A stretch of DNA of 64,000 bases, from the NCBI GenBank assembly GCA_036898135.1, contig JBAHVR010000314.1, positions 61,001 through 125,000 on the forward strand, read 5' to 3'. A program made the position numbers and the translations under genes. This DNA comes from Oncomelania hupensis (lineage: Eukaryota; Mollusca; Gastropoda; Littorinimorpha; Pomatiopsidae). The notes below the pieces were generated by a model. The model saw only the letters and a program-made list of their open reading frames with translations, made no database searches and was not told the DNA's origin. Positions 12,031 through 21,248 of this stretch are shown piece by piece (within the stretch, counting starts at the first letter, position 1; each line of letters opens with the position of its first letter).

Positions 12031-12326
12031 ACACATTTAGGTGATATTAGACATTGAAAATGTAACTTTAAAAACACTTTAACTATTTTAAAACATAATT
12101 TCAAAACAAACAGTCTATAAGAGTCTATCAAAAAGGGGATTGAGCAATAACTTTTACAACGTCTGTAATATTTTGATAACACATTTAGGTGATATTAGAC
12201 ATTGAAAATGTAACTTTTAAATCACTTTAACTATTTCAAAGCATAATGTCAAAACAAACACGCTATAAGAGTCTACCAACAGGAGATTTAGCAATAACTT
12301 TCACAATGTCTGTAACATTTGGATGA
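12031..12326 (-). repeat. 148-bp tandem duplication at the LINE 3' end
   Basis: ACACATTTAGGTGATATTAG starts at 12031 and again at 12179. The duplicated unit covers the end of the RNase H frame and the 3' UTR. Confidence 0.9.
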
Positions 12327-13321
12327 TATAGAACCATGTCTACAGAATGTCCATATTCAGTTATGCTATGTCCATTTACTTTGAATATGTCTGTTAAAAC
12401 TGAGCATTCAAAGAGAAGGTGATGTACTGATAGACTTGTATTACATATACATTTAACATCAGCTGAGTATTTAGTGTTCCATGCGTTCATTCTTAATTTA
12501 TATATTAATTTAGAAAGTGGTCTTGAACAAGTCAGTAGAGATATATTATTTTTAATGTTATTATCATGATAAACTTCCTTTTCTAGCAAGGAAAACATTT
12601 CATGATTACACATATTCAAATTTGTTATAATTATAGAATCTGACGACCTTTGTGCTCCCTCCTTAGCTAATCTGTCACATATCTCATTCCAATGAATTCC
12701 GCAATGTGATGGTACCCAACAGAAATCAATATTTATTCCTCGAGAAATCACACAATGTATCATATGTTTAATTTCATAGATAATCTCCCTTCTATCTTTA
12801 CAGTTCCACTGTTTTAATGCATACAGAACCGCTTTTGAATCAACACATACTAATATACCAAATAATTCTAAAGGTGACGTCATAATGAAATTTAAAGCCA
12901 TTAGAATAGCATAAAGCTCAGCTGTAAATATAGAAAATCCCTTTCCTAAATAATATGATCTTCTGATATTTATTTCAGGTATAATATATGCTGATCCACT
13001 ATCCGAAGAATCTAAAACTGATCCATCAGTAAAAATCTGCATATGGTTTTTGTAATTACTTTCAATATGATGTTTTACCTCAGTAACTAATAAATTAGGA
13101 TTATCCTCTTTCTTAGTTTGGCTATAGTCAATATCAATATGTGCACATAAATGCTCCCACGGTGGAAGCAATGGTGTTAATGGAAGAACTGAAACTGATG
13201 TGATAGCAATGTCACACTTAGCAAAAAGGTCTTTTGTATAGTTTTTAATTGGCTGCAAGTACTTCATATTTTTTTGTTCTTTTGGGATAATCTTGTTGAG
13301 CGTCAATATAAATTTCATCAT
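12263..13321 (-). CDS. LINE ORF2 continuation: RNase H domain
   Basis: 352 residues in a shifted frame overlapping the end of the RT frame by 77 bp. RNase H signatures are TDGSVLDSSDSG (near residue 97), TAELYAIL, VDSKAVLYAL and WVPSHCGIHWNEICDRLA. The C-terminal part includes CICNTSLSVHHLLFECSV, a Cys/His pattern common at the end of I-group ORF2. The shift is explained by one extra base in the A7 run; programmed slippage is the alternative. Confidence 0.9.
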   Translation of the reverse strand: MMKFILTLNKIIPKEQKNMKYLQPIKNYTKDLFAKCDIAITSVSVLPLTPLLPPWEHLCAHIDIDYSQTKKEDNPNLLVTEVKHHIESNYKNHMQIFTDGSVLDSSDSGSAYIIPEINIRRSYYLGKGFSIFTAELYAILMALNFIMTSPLELFGILVCVDSKAVLYALKQWNCKDRREIIYEIKHMIHCVISRGINIDFCWVPSHCGIHWNEICDRLAKEGAQRSSDSIIITNLNMCNHEMFSLLEKEVYHDNNIKNNISLLTCSRPLSKLIYKLRMNAWNTKYSADVKCICNTSLSVHHLLFECSVLTDIFKVNGHSITEYGHSVDMVLYHPNVTDIVKVIAKSPVGRLL

Positions 13322-16025
13322 ACACCGAATTTGGAACAGATAAACATCTTAACACATATTTGGAAGTAGCCAGTTGACGTTGTTGATTTAATGATAATAT
13401 TCCAGCTTCTTGGTATATTCGTAGAGTGTTAGCATGAACTGGAACTCCTAAAGCAATTTTAATAGCCCTACTGTCAATACTTTGTAATTTATTTAATAAT
13501 GAATTATTTGCTGAAAAATATGCTTCCTGACCATAAATAAGCTTTGATCGAACTAGTGATATGGCTAAATGTAATAGGGATTTAGTGTTTTGACCCCATA
13601 TTTGCATATTAATAATTTTCAATAAATTCAAGGTTTTTCTTGCTTTTGTTATTAAATGCTCAATATGTAACTTCCAGTTCAACTTAGGTGTTAGGTAAAC
13701 TCCGAGAAATTTTACCTGCTGCTTGTAAGCAAGAACTTCACAATTTAATTTCAAAACAGGTAATAATTTAGGATTATTTCCATTATTGAAAAGCATCAAA
13801 TACGTTTTATCAGTAGACAGTTCCAGACCGTTATCTTTCAAAAACATAGAAAGATTATTGAGTTCTTCTTGGAAAAGTTTCTGTACATACATTACCACTC
13901 TCTGTTTAGTATGCTTTCTGAGAGACGTATTAATCCACATAGCAATGTCATCCGCATACTGAACTACATTTGCTGATTTTGAAATAAATGTGGGAAGATC
14001 ATGAATGAGGATTGAAAATAATAATGGGGCAAGAATAGACCCCTGAGGTATTCCCATATCGATGTTATAAAAAGATGAATAAGCATTCCCCACTCTTGTG
14101 CATATAGATCTGCCACTTAAATAATTGTGTATGTAATGATACATATGACCACTTATTCCAATATGTTTTAATTTATAAAGCAGTCTAGCATGCCAAACAC
14201 TATCATATGCCTTTTTGATATCAAAGAAAGCAGCAAGAATACTTTTTCTATGAGCAAACTGTTTCTTAACATGACTGGTTAATTTGACAAGATGGTCAGT
14301 TGTACACCGACCCTTTCTAAACCCTGCTTGACTTGTAGGGATTATTTTATTTTTTTCACAAAATTGAGTTAACCTGTTTAAAATTATTTTTTCTAATAAT
14401 TTTCCAACTTGAGATGTCAATGCAATTGGTCTATAATTATTTACTGATGCACGAGACTTACCTTGCTTATGTACTGGAATAACTACAGACTTCTTCCAGA
14501 TAGTAGGGAGAATTCCACTTTGCCAACATCTTTGGCATAATGAATGTAGCAATTTTTTAAATGTAGCTGGCAAGTGATTCAGTAATTGATAAGAGATACC
14601 ATCTAGACCAACAGCAGTTTTGTTTAATGAAAAAGATTGTAAAGTTTCTAAAAACTCTTCATAATTAATAGGAGCATTTAAATAATGCAAATTATCTGGT
14701 ATAGGATCTTCATATTCTGCTTTAATTTCTTCTTCTTTTCTAAACATTTGTGTATGTAAATCAAGACTATTGGACAATGAATTTACTGAGAAATGTTTTG
14801 CAAATGCTTCTGCTTTATCCTCAGATGAGGGGAAAATATTGTCTTGCAATTTAACAGGATAAGACTGTAGATTAAAGCCATTTTTCATCTCTTTAACTTT
14901 TCTCCAAACCTTATACATATCTTTTGACTCGGTTATTTCTGACATGCAGAATTCTGACCAATAATGTTTCTTCGCACTGGCAATAATTCTGTTGCAATGT
15001 ATTTTAGCATGTTTCATGATTGTAAAATTGTCAAAAGTTTTATTCCTAATCCAATTTTTATATGTGACCTTTTTATTGTTAACAGCTTTTTCACATTCAT
15101 TGTTCCACCACACATTTCCCGAATGAGATATTCGCTTCTTTTGTTTGCATCTTGGAATACTTTTTTCTGCTGCCATCAATACAGAATCTCTAAATTTTGA
15201 GTAAAAAATTTCTACATCCTCATCATAAACGTTATTAATATCATTATTTTCTAGACATGTTTTTAAAAAGTCCCAATTTGCATATTTATATTTGAATTTA
15301 GGTATCTTATCTTCTTTTTGTCTTAGTTCTGTTTCTTGTTCATTCAAAGTTATAATAATTGGAAGATGATCACTCCCTAAACAATCGTCAAGAGGGCACC
15401 AAACAGAATTTAAGGCAATATCTGGAGTGGCAAGGGAAAGATCAATAGATGTAGACCTGTGATAAGGAACGTCAGGAATTCTAGTAAATTGACCGTCATT
15501 TAATAAACACAATTTAGAATCTAATAAATTATCAACAAAACGATTACTTGTTGTAATTTGACATCCCGGTTCCCACCAAGGAGAATGAGCATTGAAGTCC
15601 CCCAAAATGATCCACTTCTCATCTGACTTACCTATAGTTTTTACCCAGTCAGAGTTGTCTTCCTTTGGACCATCTGGCATATAAACGGACATTATATTAA
15701 AAATGGTGTGCTTATTTATTTTAATCATTGCAACACTTCCAAATGTATTTTTTACTGTTTTTGGTATTGGTGATGGAATTGAACAATATTCTAAATCACA
15801 TCTTACGTACAGGGCTGTTTGAACCTTTTGTGTGTCGTTACTAGTTTGGAATAAGGGAGAAAAGTAATAATTTTTTAGTTTTGGTAATTTGTTATTATTG
15901 AGGTTTAGTGACTGTAACGCTAATACAGCATAATTTTCCTGTGATATATGTTGTTGAAAAGACAGTAAATTTGTGCCTAGTGATCGACTATTCCACTGAA
16001 ATAATTTTACATTTTGTTCATTCAT
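13245..16025 (-). CDS. LINE ORF2: AP endonuclease and reverse transcriptase
   Basis: 926 residues, nearly intact. The endonuclease domain starts at the N-terminus (FQWNSRSL) with GDFNAHSPWW near residue 142 and GSDHLPIII near 215. The reverse transcriptase shows YRPIALTSQVGKLLEKIILN, QAGFRKGRCTTDHL, FFDIKKAYDSVWH, GIPQGSILAPLLFSI and YADDIAMW near residue 690. The frame runs out shortly after an A7 homopolymer (plus-strand T7 at 13269-13275); the RNase H domain continues in the next frame. The long open frame implies a young insertion. Confidence 0.93.
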   Translation of the reverse strand: MNEQNVKLFQWNSRSLGTNLLSFQQHISQENYAVLALQSLNLNNNKLPKLKNYYFSPLFQTSNDTQKVQTALYVRCDLEYCSIPSPIPKTVKNTFGSVAMIKINKHTIFNIMSVYMPDGPKEDNSDWVKTIGKSDEKWIILGDFNAHSPWWEPGCQITTSNRFVDNLLDSKLCLLNDGQFTRIPDVPYHRSTSIDLSLATPDIALNSVWCPLDDCLGSDHLPIIITLNEQETELRQKEDKIPKFKYKYANWDFLKTCLENNDINNVYDEDVEIFYSKFRDSVLMAAEKSIPRCKQKKRISHSGNVWWNNECEKAVNNKKVTYKNWIRNKTFDNFTIMKHAKIHCNRIIASAKKHYWSEFCMSEITESKDMYKVWRKVKEMKNGFNLQSYPVKLQDNIFPSSEDKAEAFAKHFSVNSLSNSLDLHTQMFRKEEEIKAEYEDPIPDNLHYLNAPINYEEFLETLQSFSLNKTAVGLDGISYQLLNHLPATFKKLLHSLCQRCWQSGILPTIWKKSVVIPVHKQGKSRASVNNYRPIALTSQVGKLLEKIILNRLTQFCEKNKIIPTSQAGFRKGRCTTDHLVKLTSHVKKQFAHRKSILAAFFDIKKAYDSVWHARLLYKLKHIGISGHMYHYIHNYLSGRSICTRVGNAYSSFYNIDMGIPQGSILAPLLFSILIHDLPTFISKSANVVQYADDIAMWINTSLRKHTKQRVVMYVQKLFQEELNNLSMFLKDNGLELSTDKTYLMLFNNGNNPKLLPVLKLNCEVLAYKQQVKFLGVYLTPKLNWKLHIEHLITKARKTLNLLKIINMQIWGQNTKSLLHLAISLVRSKLIYGQEAYFSANNSLLNKLQSIDSRAIKIALGVPVHANTLRIYQEAGILSLNQQRQLATSKYVLRCLSVPNSVYDEIYIDAQQDYPKRTKKYEVLAAN

Positions 16026-16101
16026 TTTACAGTTTAAATTGTATATTTATACATTTATATATATAGATTATATATATAGTAATTCTGGTAACCCAATGTC
16101 C

Positions 16102-16350
16102 CTAATACCACTTGACGGGGAAAACTGGCCGGGATGCTGGATGCCACCTGTCTCTAACATCATAGTAGCCGAAGCAGTCACTTGTCTGGTAACGCCGGGC
16201 AATTCTCTTGGGGCTAGGTTTTCTCCACAGCATGCTATGGATAAAACGTCCAATGTTACCAGCCAAAATGCTTGACCCTTTTCTGTTCGGATGAAGGTGG
16301 TCCCTCATGGTATAACCAGGCATGTTGTCATGGGACACAAAGGTGATGTT
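16102..16350 (-). pseudogene. LINE ORF1 C-terminus, SGNH-esterase-like
   Basis: The minus frame reads VSHDNMPGYTMRDHLHPNRK then GSSILAGNIGRFIHSMLWRK and ends at 16102, 76 bp before ORF2. The DHLHPNRKG segment fits the D-x-x-H catalytic pair of SGNH/GDSL hydrolases, known from ORF1 proteins of some LINEs (for example CR1). The N-terminal catalytic Ser block is missing because the copy is 5' truncated. Confidence 0.6.
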
Positions 16351-16366
16351 GTATAATAATAATAAT

Positions 16367-16850
16367 TGTAGTGTAAAGTTCTCTATTATGAGCTTTAAGG
16401 CAGAGCAACTGTAATGTAAAGTTTTCTATTATGAGCTTTGAGGCATAGCAATTGTAGTGTAAAGTTCTCTATTATAAGCTTTAAGGCAGAGCAACTGTAA
16501 TGTAAAGTTTTCTATTATGAGCTTTAAGGCATAGCAATTGTAGTGTAAAGTTCTCTATTATAAGCTTTAAGGCAGAGCAATTGTAGTGTAAAGTTTTCTA
16601 TTAGGAGCCTTAAGGCAGAGGAAAACATTCGAGAATGGACTGGTTTGACACTGAGAGAAAGCCATCAGGGCTGCTGAGGACAGAGAAAGATGGAGTATGC
16701 TGGTTAAACGATCATCTGTGGTGCCCCAACGACCTCCGGGTTACGGGACAGGATAGGATAGGAAGGCAGAGCAATTGTAGTGTAAAGTTCTCTATTATGA
16801 GCTTTAAGGCAGAGCAATTGTAGAGTAAAGTTGAACATTTTCTACAGCAG
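16367..16850. repeat. 43-bp satellite, right part
   Basis: About eight further copies of the unit seen at 11857-11994, interrupted at 16621-16762 by a short RTE copy. Confidence 0.93.
16621..16762 (+). mobile_element. RTE-like LINE, 142-bp 3' fragment
   Basis: ACATTCGAGAATGGACTGG to GGATAGGATAGG, inserted in the satellite with the target duplication AAGGCAGAG (16612-16620 and 16763-16771). Confidence 0.93.
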
Positions 16851-17137
16851 CACACCATCACACAAGCCATTGGACAACACGATGACCTGCTCACAGTGGT
16901 GAAAAAACGGAAACTCCGATGGTATGGCCGCGTCACCAGATCATCCGGTCTTGCAAAGACCATCGTGCAAGGCACAGTGCAAGAAGGTAGAAGAAGAGAA
17001 GACCGACAAAAGATATGGGAGGACAACATTCCAGAATGGACTGGTTTGCCACTGAGCGAAACAATCAGGGTTGCTGAGGACAGGGAAAGATGGAGTACGC
17101 TGGTTAAACGATCATCTGTGGTGCCCCTACGACCTTC

Positions 17138-17143
<6 letters not shown>
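16851..17143 (+). mobile_element. RTE-like LINE 3' fragment, split by a SINE
   Basis: Matches the C-terminal coding part (RWYGRVTRSSGLAKTI). It is cut at CGAGTTA and resumes at 17587-17616 (CGAGTTACGGGATAGGATAG). Confidence 0.92.
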
Positions 17144-17216
<73 letters not shown>

Positions 17217-17586
17217 AGAATGCTATATACGCGCCTTTCCCCAAATCAATCAGGCTCAAAGCGCGGCGATCTATACCAACATACACGCTCATCTGTCACA
17301 TTTACCCTCACACACACACTTAACACACATCCATCACTCAAACATGTGGTGTAAAGGCAGGGAGATCGCTATTAGAAGACAGAAAGAAAATCGAATTTTT
17401 ATTTTTGAAATTTTTATATTGACTGCGTCCTGTACCATTATTGAAGGGAGGGAGGAAACCGGAGTGCCCGGAGAAAACCCTCGGTGACCTCAATAGTCTC
17501 GTACCTAAGTCACATACGTTCGCCCCTTGCGGGAATCGAACCCGCGACCTTCGGCATAGGAAACCGGCGACTTATCCACTGCGCCA
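17144..17586 (-). mobile_element. tRNA-Arg-like SINE with (TTA)n tail
   Basis: Minus strand 5' to 3': a tRNA-like head at about 17520-17586 (A box TGGCGCAGTGGATAAG; perfectly paired T arm GCGGG/CCCGC around TTCGATT; anticodon loop TTCCTAT, CCT = Arg). Next comes a body with CTCCGGGCACTCCGGTTTCC, a motif I have met in other animal SINEs. The tail domain (AAAGGCGCGTATATAGCATT) is followed by the long (TTA)n tract that appears as (TAA)n at 17144-17215. The flanking CGAGTTA at 17137-17143 and 17587-17593 is the target duplication inside an RTE copy. The acceptor stem does not pair, so it is not a functional tRNA. Confidence 0.9.
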
Positions 17587-17616
17587 CGAGTTACGGGATA
17601 GGATAGGATAGGATGG

Positions 17617-18094
17617 GATGTAGGCCTATGTGTTAGCCATCCTGACCAGACAGCTGCTTTTTTTCTGCAAACATCTTCAGTAATCGCGCCACAGAAAACT
17701 TTGCTAATGTGCCATCACAAGACTATCTCAACAGTATTCTACACTGTCGCGACAGTTTGCCTGTCAAAGTTTTGTCTCGTGCGCTGCTCCAAAAAACTAA
17801 AGAATGAAGAGTAACAAAGCTGGATCTGGAAGAACAGTAGAAGTAACAAATTGTCGGGTTAAGACTTAGCCGCTCGGCGAATAGTGTCAGTCAGTCTAAC
17901 GCAGCGACTATGAAGTGTTGACAAAAGATACTTCAGCAGCGTTCAAAAGCCCCCGTGGTTACGCTGATACCTGTGATACGGTATCAGGGCCACGTTGCAC
18001 TGTTACATAGGCACCAGTGATACGGTATTAGAGATTTATTACTTTGTGAACAATCCGGGACTTGTCTGGCAGCGTGATGATGGGGAAAGCATTG

Positions 18095-18155
<61 letters not shown>

Positions 18156-18987
18156 CCCCCTCTCTCTTTCGCTCTGTACTTTACCAGGTTATGTATCCGT
18201 TATTATAGTTTACCAGGTTATGTATTATTTATTATAATTTACCATGTTATGTTTCAGTTTATATATCAGTTATGGAAGACAAAAAGATTATGTAGAATAC
18301 AAGTGATAAAGTCTAAAGAGATGGGGTTGGAGTTTATTGGTATCATCTTAGATATAATCCTTATTAGAATGTTATTCTCCTTGGAATGATAGGAAAGATC
18401 TATCTCTGCTAGCGCCTCCCTTTTGCCAATGGTTGGCATTTGTGGTTTGTGACATAGATACAGATGGCCATTTGGCTGTGTTTGTGGTTTGTGTCATAGA
18501 TACAGATTATATAAAGCAGAGCGGTTTGGTACATAATTTTTTTCATTTTTCATTATGTGTTTTCTTTCCTGTTTTATTTATTTATTTTTTAAAATAAAGT
18601 TTGCTTTGATTGAATTTTGTATGTTGTTTTTGGTGGCAGTAGTTGAAAGAATAACATTTTATTTTTTTTTAAAGAATAATATTTTAATAATTTTAATACC
18701 AAGTGAGTGCGTTGCTTTAGTTGTAAGAAATTCTTTTTGAAGTAATAAAAAAATCTGTATTTTATTCTTTTTAATGCTGTTGTAGTTTTAGCGCGATGTT
18801 ACTGATTATGTGTGTGAGTGCGTAGGTGAGTGGGTGTGCCTAGGTGGGTGTGTGTGTGTAAGTGTGTGTGTGTTATAAAGAGAGACACAAGTACAGTTTA
18901 TTCCATAATGTTATATTTTAGTAATTGTTTACATTGTTGGTGTATAAATTGAACCTAGGTCCAATTTACCCCTCGTTTAAGTTCAAT
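17617..18987. other. Intron sequence, (CT)n tract at 18098-18150
   Basis: AT-rich with a (CT)n tract and GT-rich runs near 18810-18870. No coding or transposon structure was recognised. Confidence 0.5.
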
Positions 18988-18998
18988 TTACCCGCTAT

Positions 18999-19128
18999 TT
19001 CGAGAATGGACTGGCTTGACATTGAGCGAAGCCATCAGGGTTGCTGAAGACAGAGAAAGATGGAGTATGCTGGTTAAACGATCATCTGTGGTGCCCCAAC
19101 GACCTCAGAGTTACGGGATAGGATAGGA
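18999..19128 (+). mobile_element. RTE-like LINE, 130-bp 3' fragment with 11-bp target duplication
   Basis: GAGAATGGACTGGCTTGACA through TTACGGGATAGGATAGGA. The perfect direct repeat TTACCCGCTAT lies at 18988-18998 and 19129-19139. Confidence 0.96.
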
Positions 19129-19308
19129 TTACCCGCTATGGTGTCTAAATTGGACTTTCGCAACTTTTTTAAAAAAAAATCAATCTCAGACAGAAATTGT
19201 TGACAATACCATAGGTGTAATGTCTACCTTTTAAATGAAATTCATGCTTGTGGGTTTTGTCTACTTTCCACCAAAATATCAAAGAAGTTCCTTAAGGGGT
19301 TCAATATA

Positions 19309-19309
19309 C

Positions 19310-19400
<91 letters not shown>
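19309..19400. repeat. (CTA)n microsatellite
   Basis: About 30 perfect triplets. Confidence 0.98.
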
Positions 19401-19401
<1 letters not shown>

Positions 19402-19520
19402 GTTATTTATGTGCTAAGATTAAGATTTTGTTATTGTCTTTGTTGTTATTATGGCCGTTATTTAAATGCTGTATAACGCACTTTCGTCTTCATCATCTCT
19501 CTTTGTTTATGATTTCACAG

Positions 19521-19642
19521 AATTTCGGCAGCTAGCAGCAGCAACAACGGACGCCGCGGCAAACGGCGGCAACATTCACGACATGTGACACTGTCGGACT
19601 CGGACGATGCTGACCACGTCTCCGACCTTTCCCTCCAGTCTG
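19521..19642 (+). CDS. Giant gene, visible exon 2 (122 bp)
   Basis: The acceptor is tttcacag ending at 19520 and the donor is CTG/gtatgt after 19642. Its first base completes the Arg codon begun in exon 1, and it leaves one base for exon 3. It encodes a short Ser/Asn/Arg-rich basic stretch (SSSNNGRRGKRR) followed by acidic SDSDDADHVSDLSLQS. It is too short and too phase-restricted to show as a long open frame. Its assignment rests on phase matching on both sides and on composition like the flanking exons. Confidence 0.75.
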
Positions 19643-19644
19643 GT

Positions 19645-19723
19645 ATGTTGATGATGATATTGTTGATGACGCCGACGATAATGATGATGACAACGATGAC
19701 GACGTCGATGTTGATGATGATGT

Positions 19724-19817
<94 letters not shown>

Positions 19818-19835
19818 CTGATGATGATGATGGTG
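19645..19835. repeat. (GAT)n microsatellite filling the intron between exons 2 and 3
   Basis: Mostly ATG/GAT triplets from right after the exon 2 donor. The 233-bp intron is largely this tract. Confidence 0.95.
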
Positions 19836-19875
19836 ATGAGGTTAGTGTTATAATATCACGGTACGGTTGTTACAG

Positions 19876-20861
19876 GTAACAACTCGCGGTCCTCTTCACG
19901 CCCAAGTTCAGGGTCACGACGTCGACGTCGTGCAGCCAAGAACAGCGACAACAGCCACAGCAACAGCCGCTTGAAGCGACGCTGCGGCCGCAGCTCAGAC
20001 GACTACGGCAATACTGACGATGACGACGACGACATAATATCTGATGACTCCCTGACTCGGTCGAGTACACAAGATGGAGCCAATTTTGCTGCAACGTCGG
20101 AGATCCACGGACTGCGATCCGACATTCAGCAGCTGACGGACAACCTTAATACTCACGTCATTCCCTTATCTGCTGAAATCACACCTTTATCACCCCGTAT
20201 TGTTGACTGGACACTGCAAGCGTTGAATAGAGATCAGCATAGAACTGCAGGAGGCAGCGAGGTGATTAACACAGCCATGGCGGATAGACCACCAGACAAG
20301 GTGCCCAAGCTTGTCACCTACTTCGAGTCTGAAGTATCGGGGAAGGATAGGGCACCACGTGACCATAGTCAGGGTAGAGGGCGTGGTAGGGGCGGAAGAA
20401 GGTGGCGTGGTGACAGACAGCGGGAATCATCCGTACAAAGTGACGAAGGTTGTACGTCGGCGTCGGAAGGAACGCAGACTGAAGGCAGCAGCGTAGTGAT
20501 GGGGAAGGCCCCGGTGTCTATTCTTAGCGCGGGAATTCCCAGTGTCGCCACTAACGGCGCCTTTGAAGACGTGTGCGGCGCTAGCCAGGTACAGTCAGCC
20601 TCCAGCATCAAGGCCGGCACACGCCGCTCGTGGCTACTGTCCATCACTCCCACCGACTCCTGGCACAACACCGATGACGTCACCACACGAAGGACGCGAG
20701 CGGGCGATGACGTCAGTGCAGAGAAACGTCAGCGCCAGGTTCGACTGTCGGACCTTCACACCAAGTACGGACTGCAAAGCGACGTTGAAGTGACTGATCC
20801 CGATAACGTCATGCAGCAACACCGTAAAGCAGTGACGTCACACAGAGATGAGGACGGCAAG
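19876..20861 (+). CDS. Giant gene, visible exon 3 (986 bp)
   Basis: The acceptor is gttacag ending at 19875 and the donor is AAG/gtaata after 20861. Two bases complete a Gly codon and the exon ends in phase 0. It encodes an Arg-rich patch (SGSRRRRRAAKN), a poly-Asp run (DDDDDDIISDD), an RGRGRGGRRWRGD segment resembling an RGG-type basic motif, and the more conserved-looking SWLLSITPTDSWHN and VRLSDLHTKYGLQSDVEVTD. The basic patches could bind nucleic acid or act as nuclear/nucleolar signals; this is inferred from composition only. Confidence 0.85.
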
Positions 20862-21248
20862 GTAATATCTTACTTCGTGTGTCGTATGTAGCCTCTGGTT
20901 GTCTTAGTAACTATGTACTGACTGTAACCTTACGATTTGTTTGTGTTGCGTGTGTGTGTCTGGGGTGGAGAAAGGGTTATGATATGGTTTTAAAGATAGT
21001 TAGGGTCACAGTGAAATTAGTTAATCATTGTGCAAAGGGTCCAGCGCACTACAAGGGTCCGAATTCACAGTGATAGTTTATGTGTTTGGTGTGTGGTCAA
21101 GTGATAGTCTATGTATTTGGAGTGTGACCAAGTGACTTAGTTTTTTTTTTAAATAACGTTAACAGATTAAGGTTAATGTGGTAGTAATATGTCAGAGCAG
21201 GAGCAGCGTCATGCTAGATGGTATATCATGCTGGTGCTGTGTGTGCAG

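Larger units (their letters stand above)
11995..16366 (-). mobile_element. EN-RT-RNase H LINE (I-group-like), 5' truncated
   Basis: The span runs from a (TTGA)n-type 3' tail (caatcaatcaatcaatc on the plus strand at 11995-12011) to the 5' break at about 16366. It is flanked by TGTAGTGT (11987-11994 and 16367-16374), which also matches the interrupted 43-bp satellite. The order on the minus strand is ORF1 C-terminus, a 76-bp AT-rich spacer, endonuclease + RT, then RNase H. Endonuclease, RT and RNase H in one ORF2 is the architecture of the I superfamily (I, Nimb, Ingi and relatives); exact clade not assigned. Confidence 0.9.

Noticed and set aside
17520..17586. Functional tRNA-Arg gene
   Set aside because: The acceptor stem does not pair, and the sequence continues into a SINE body and tail with target duplication.
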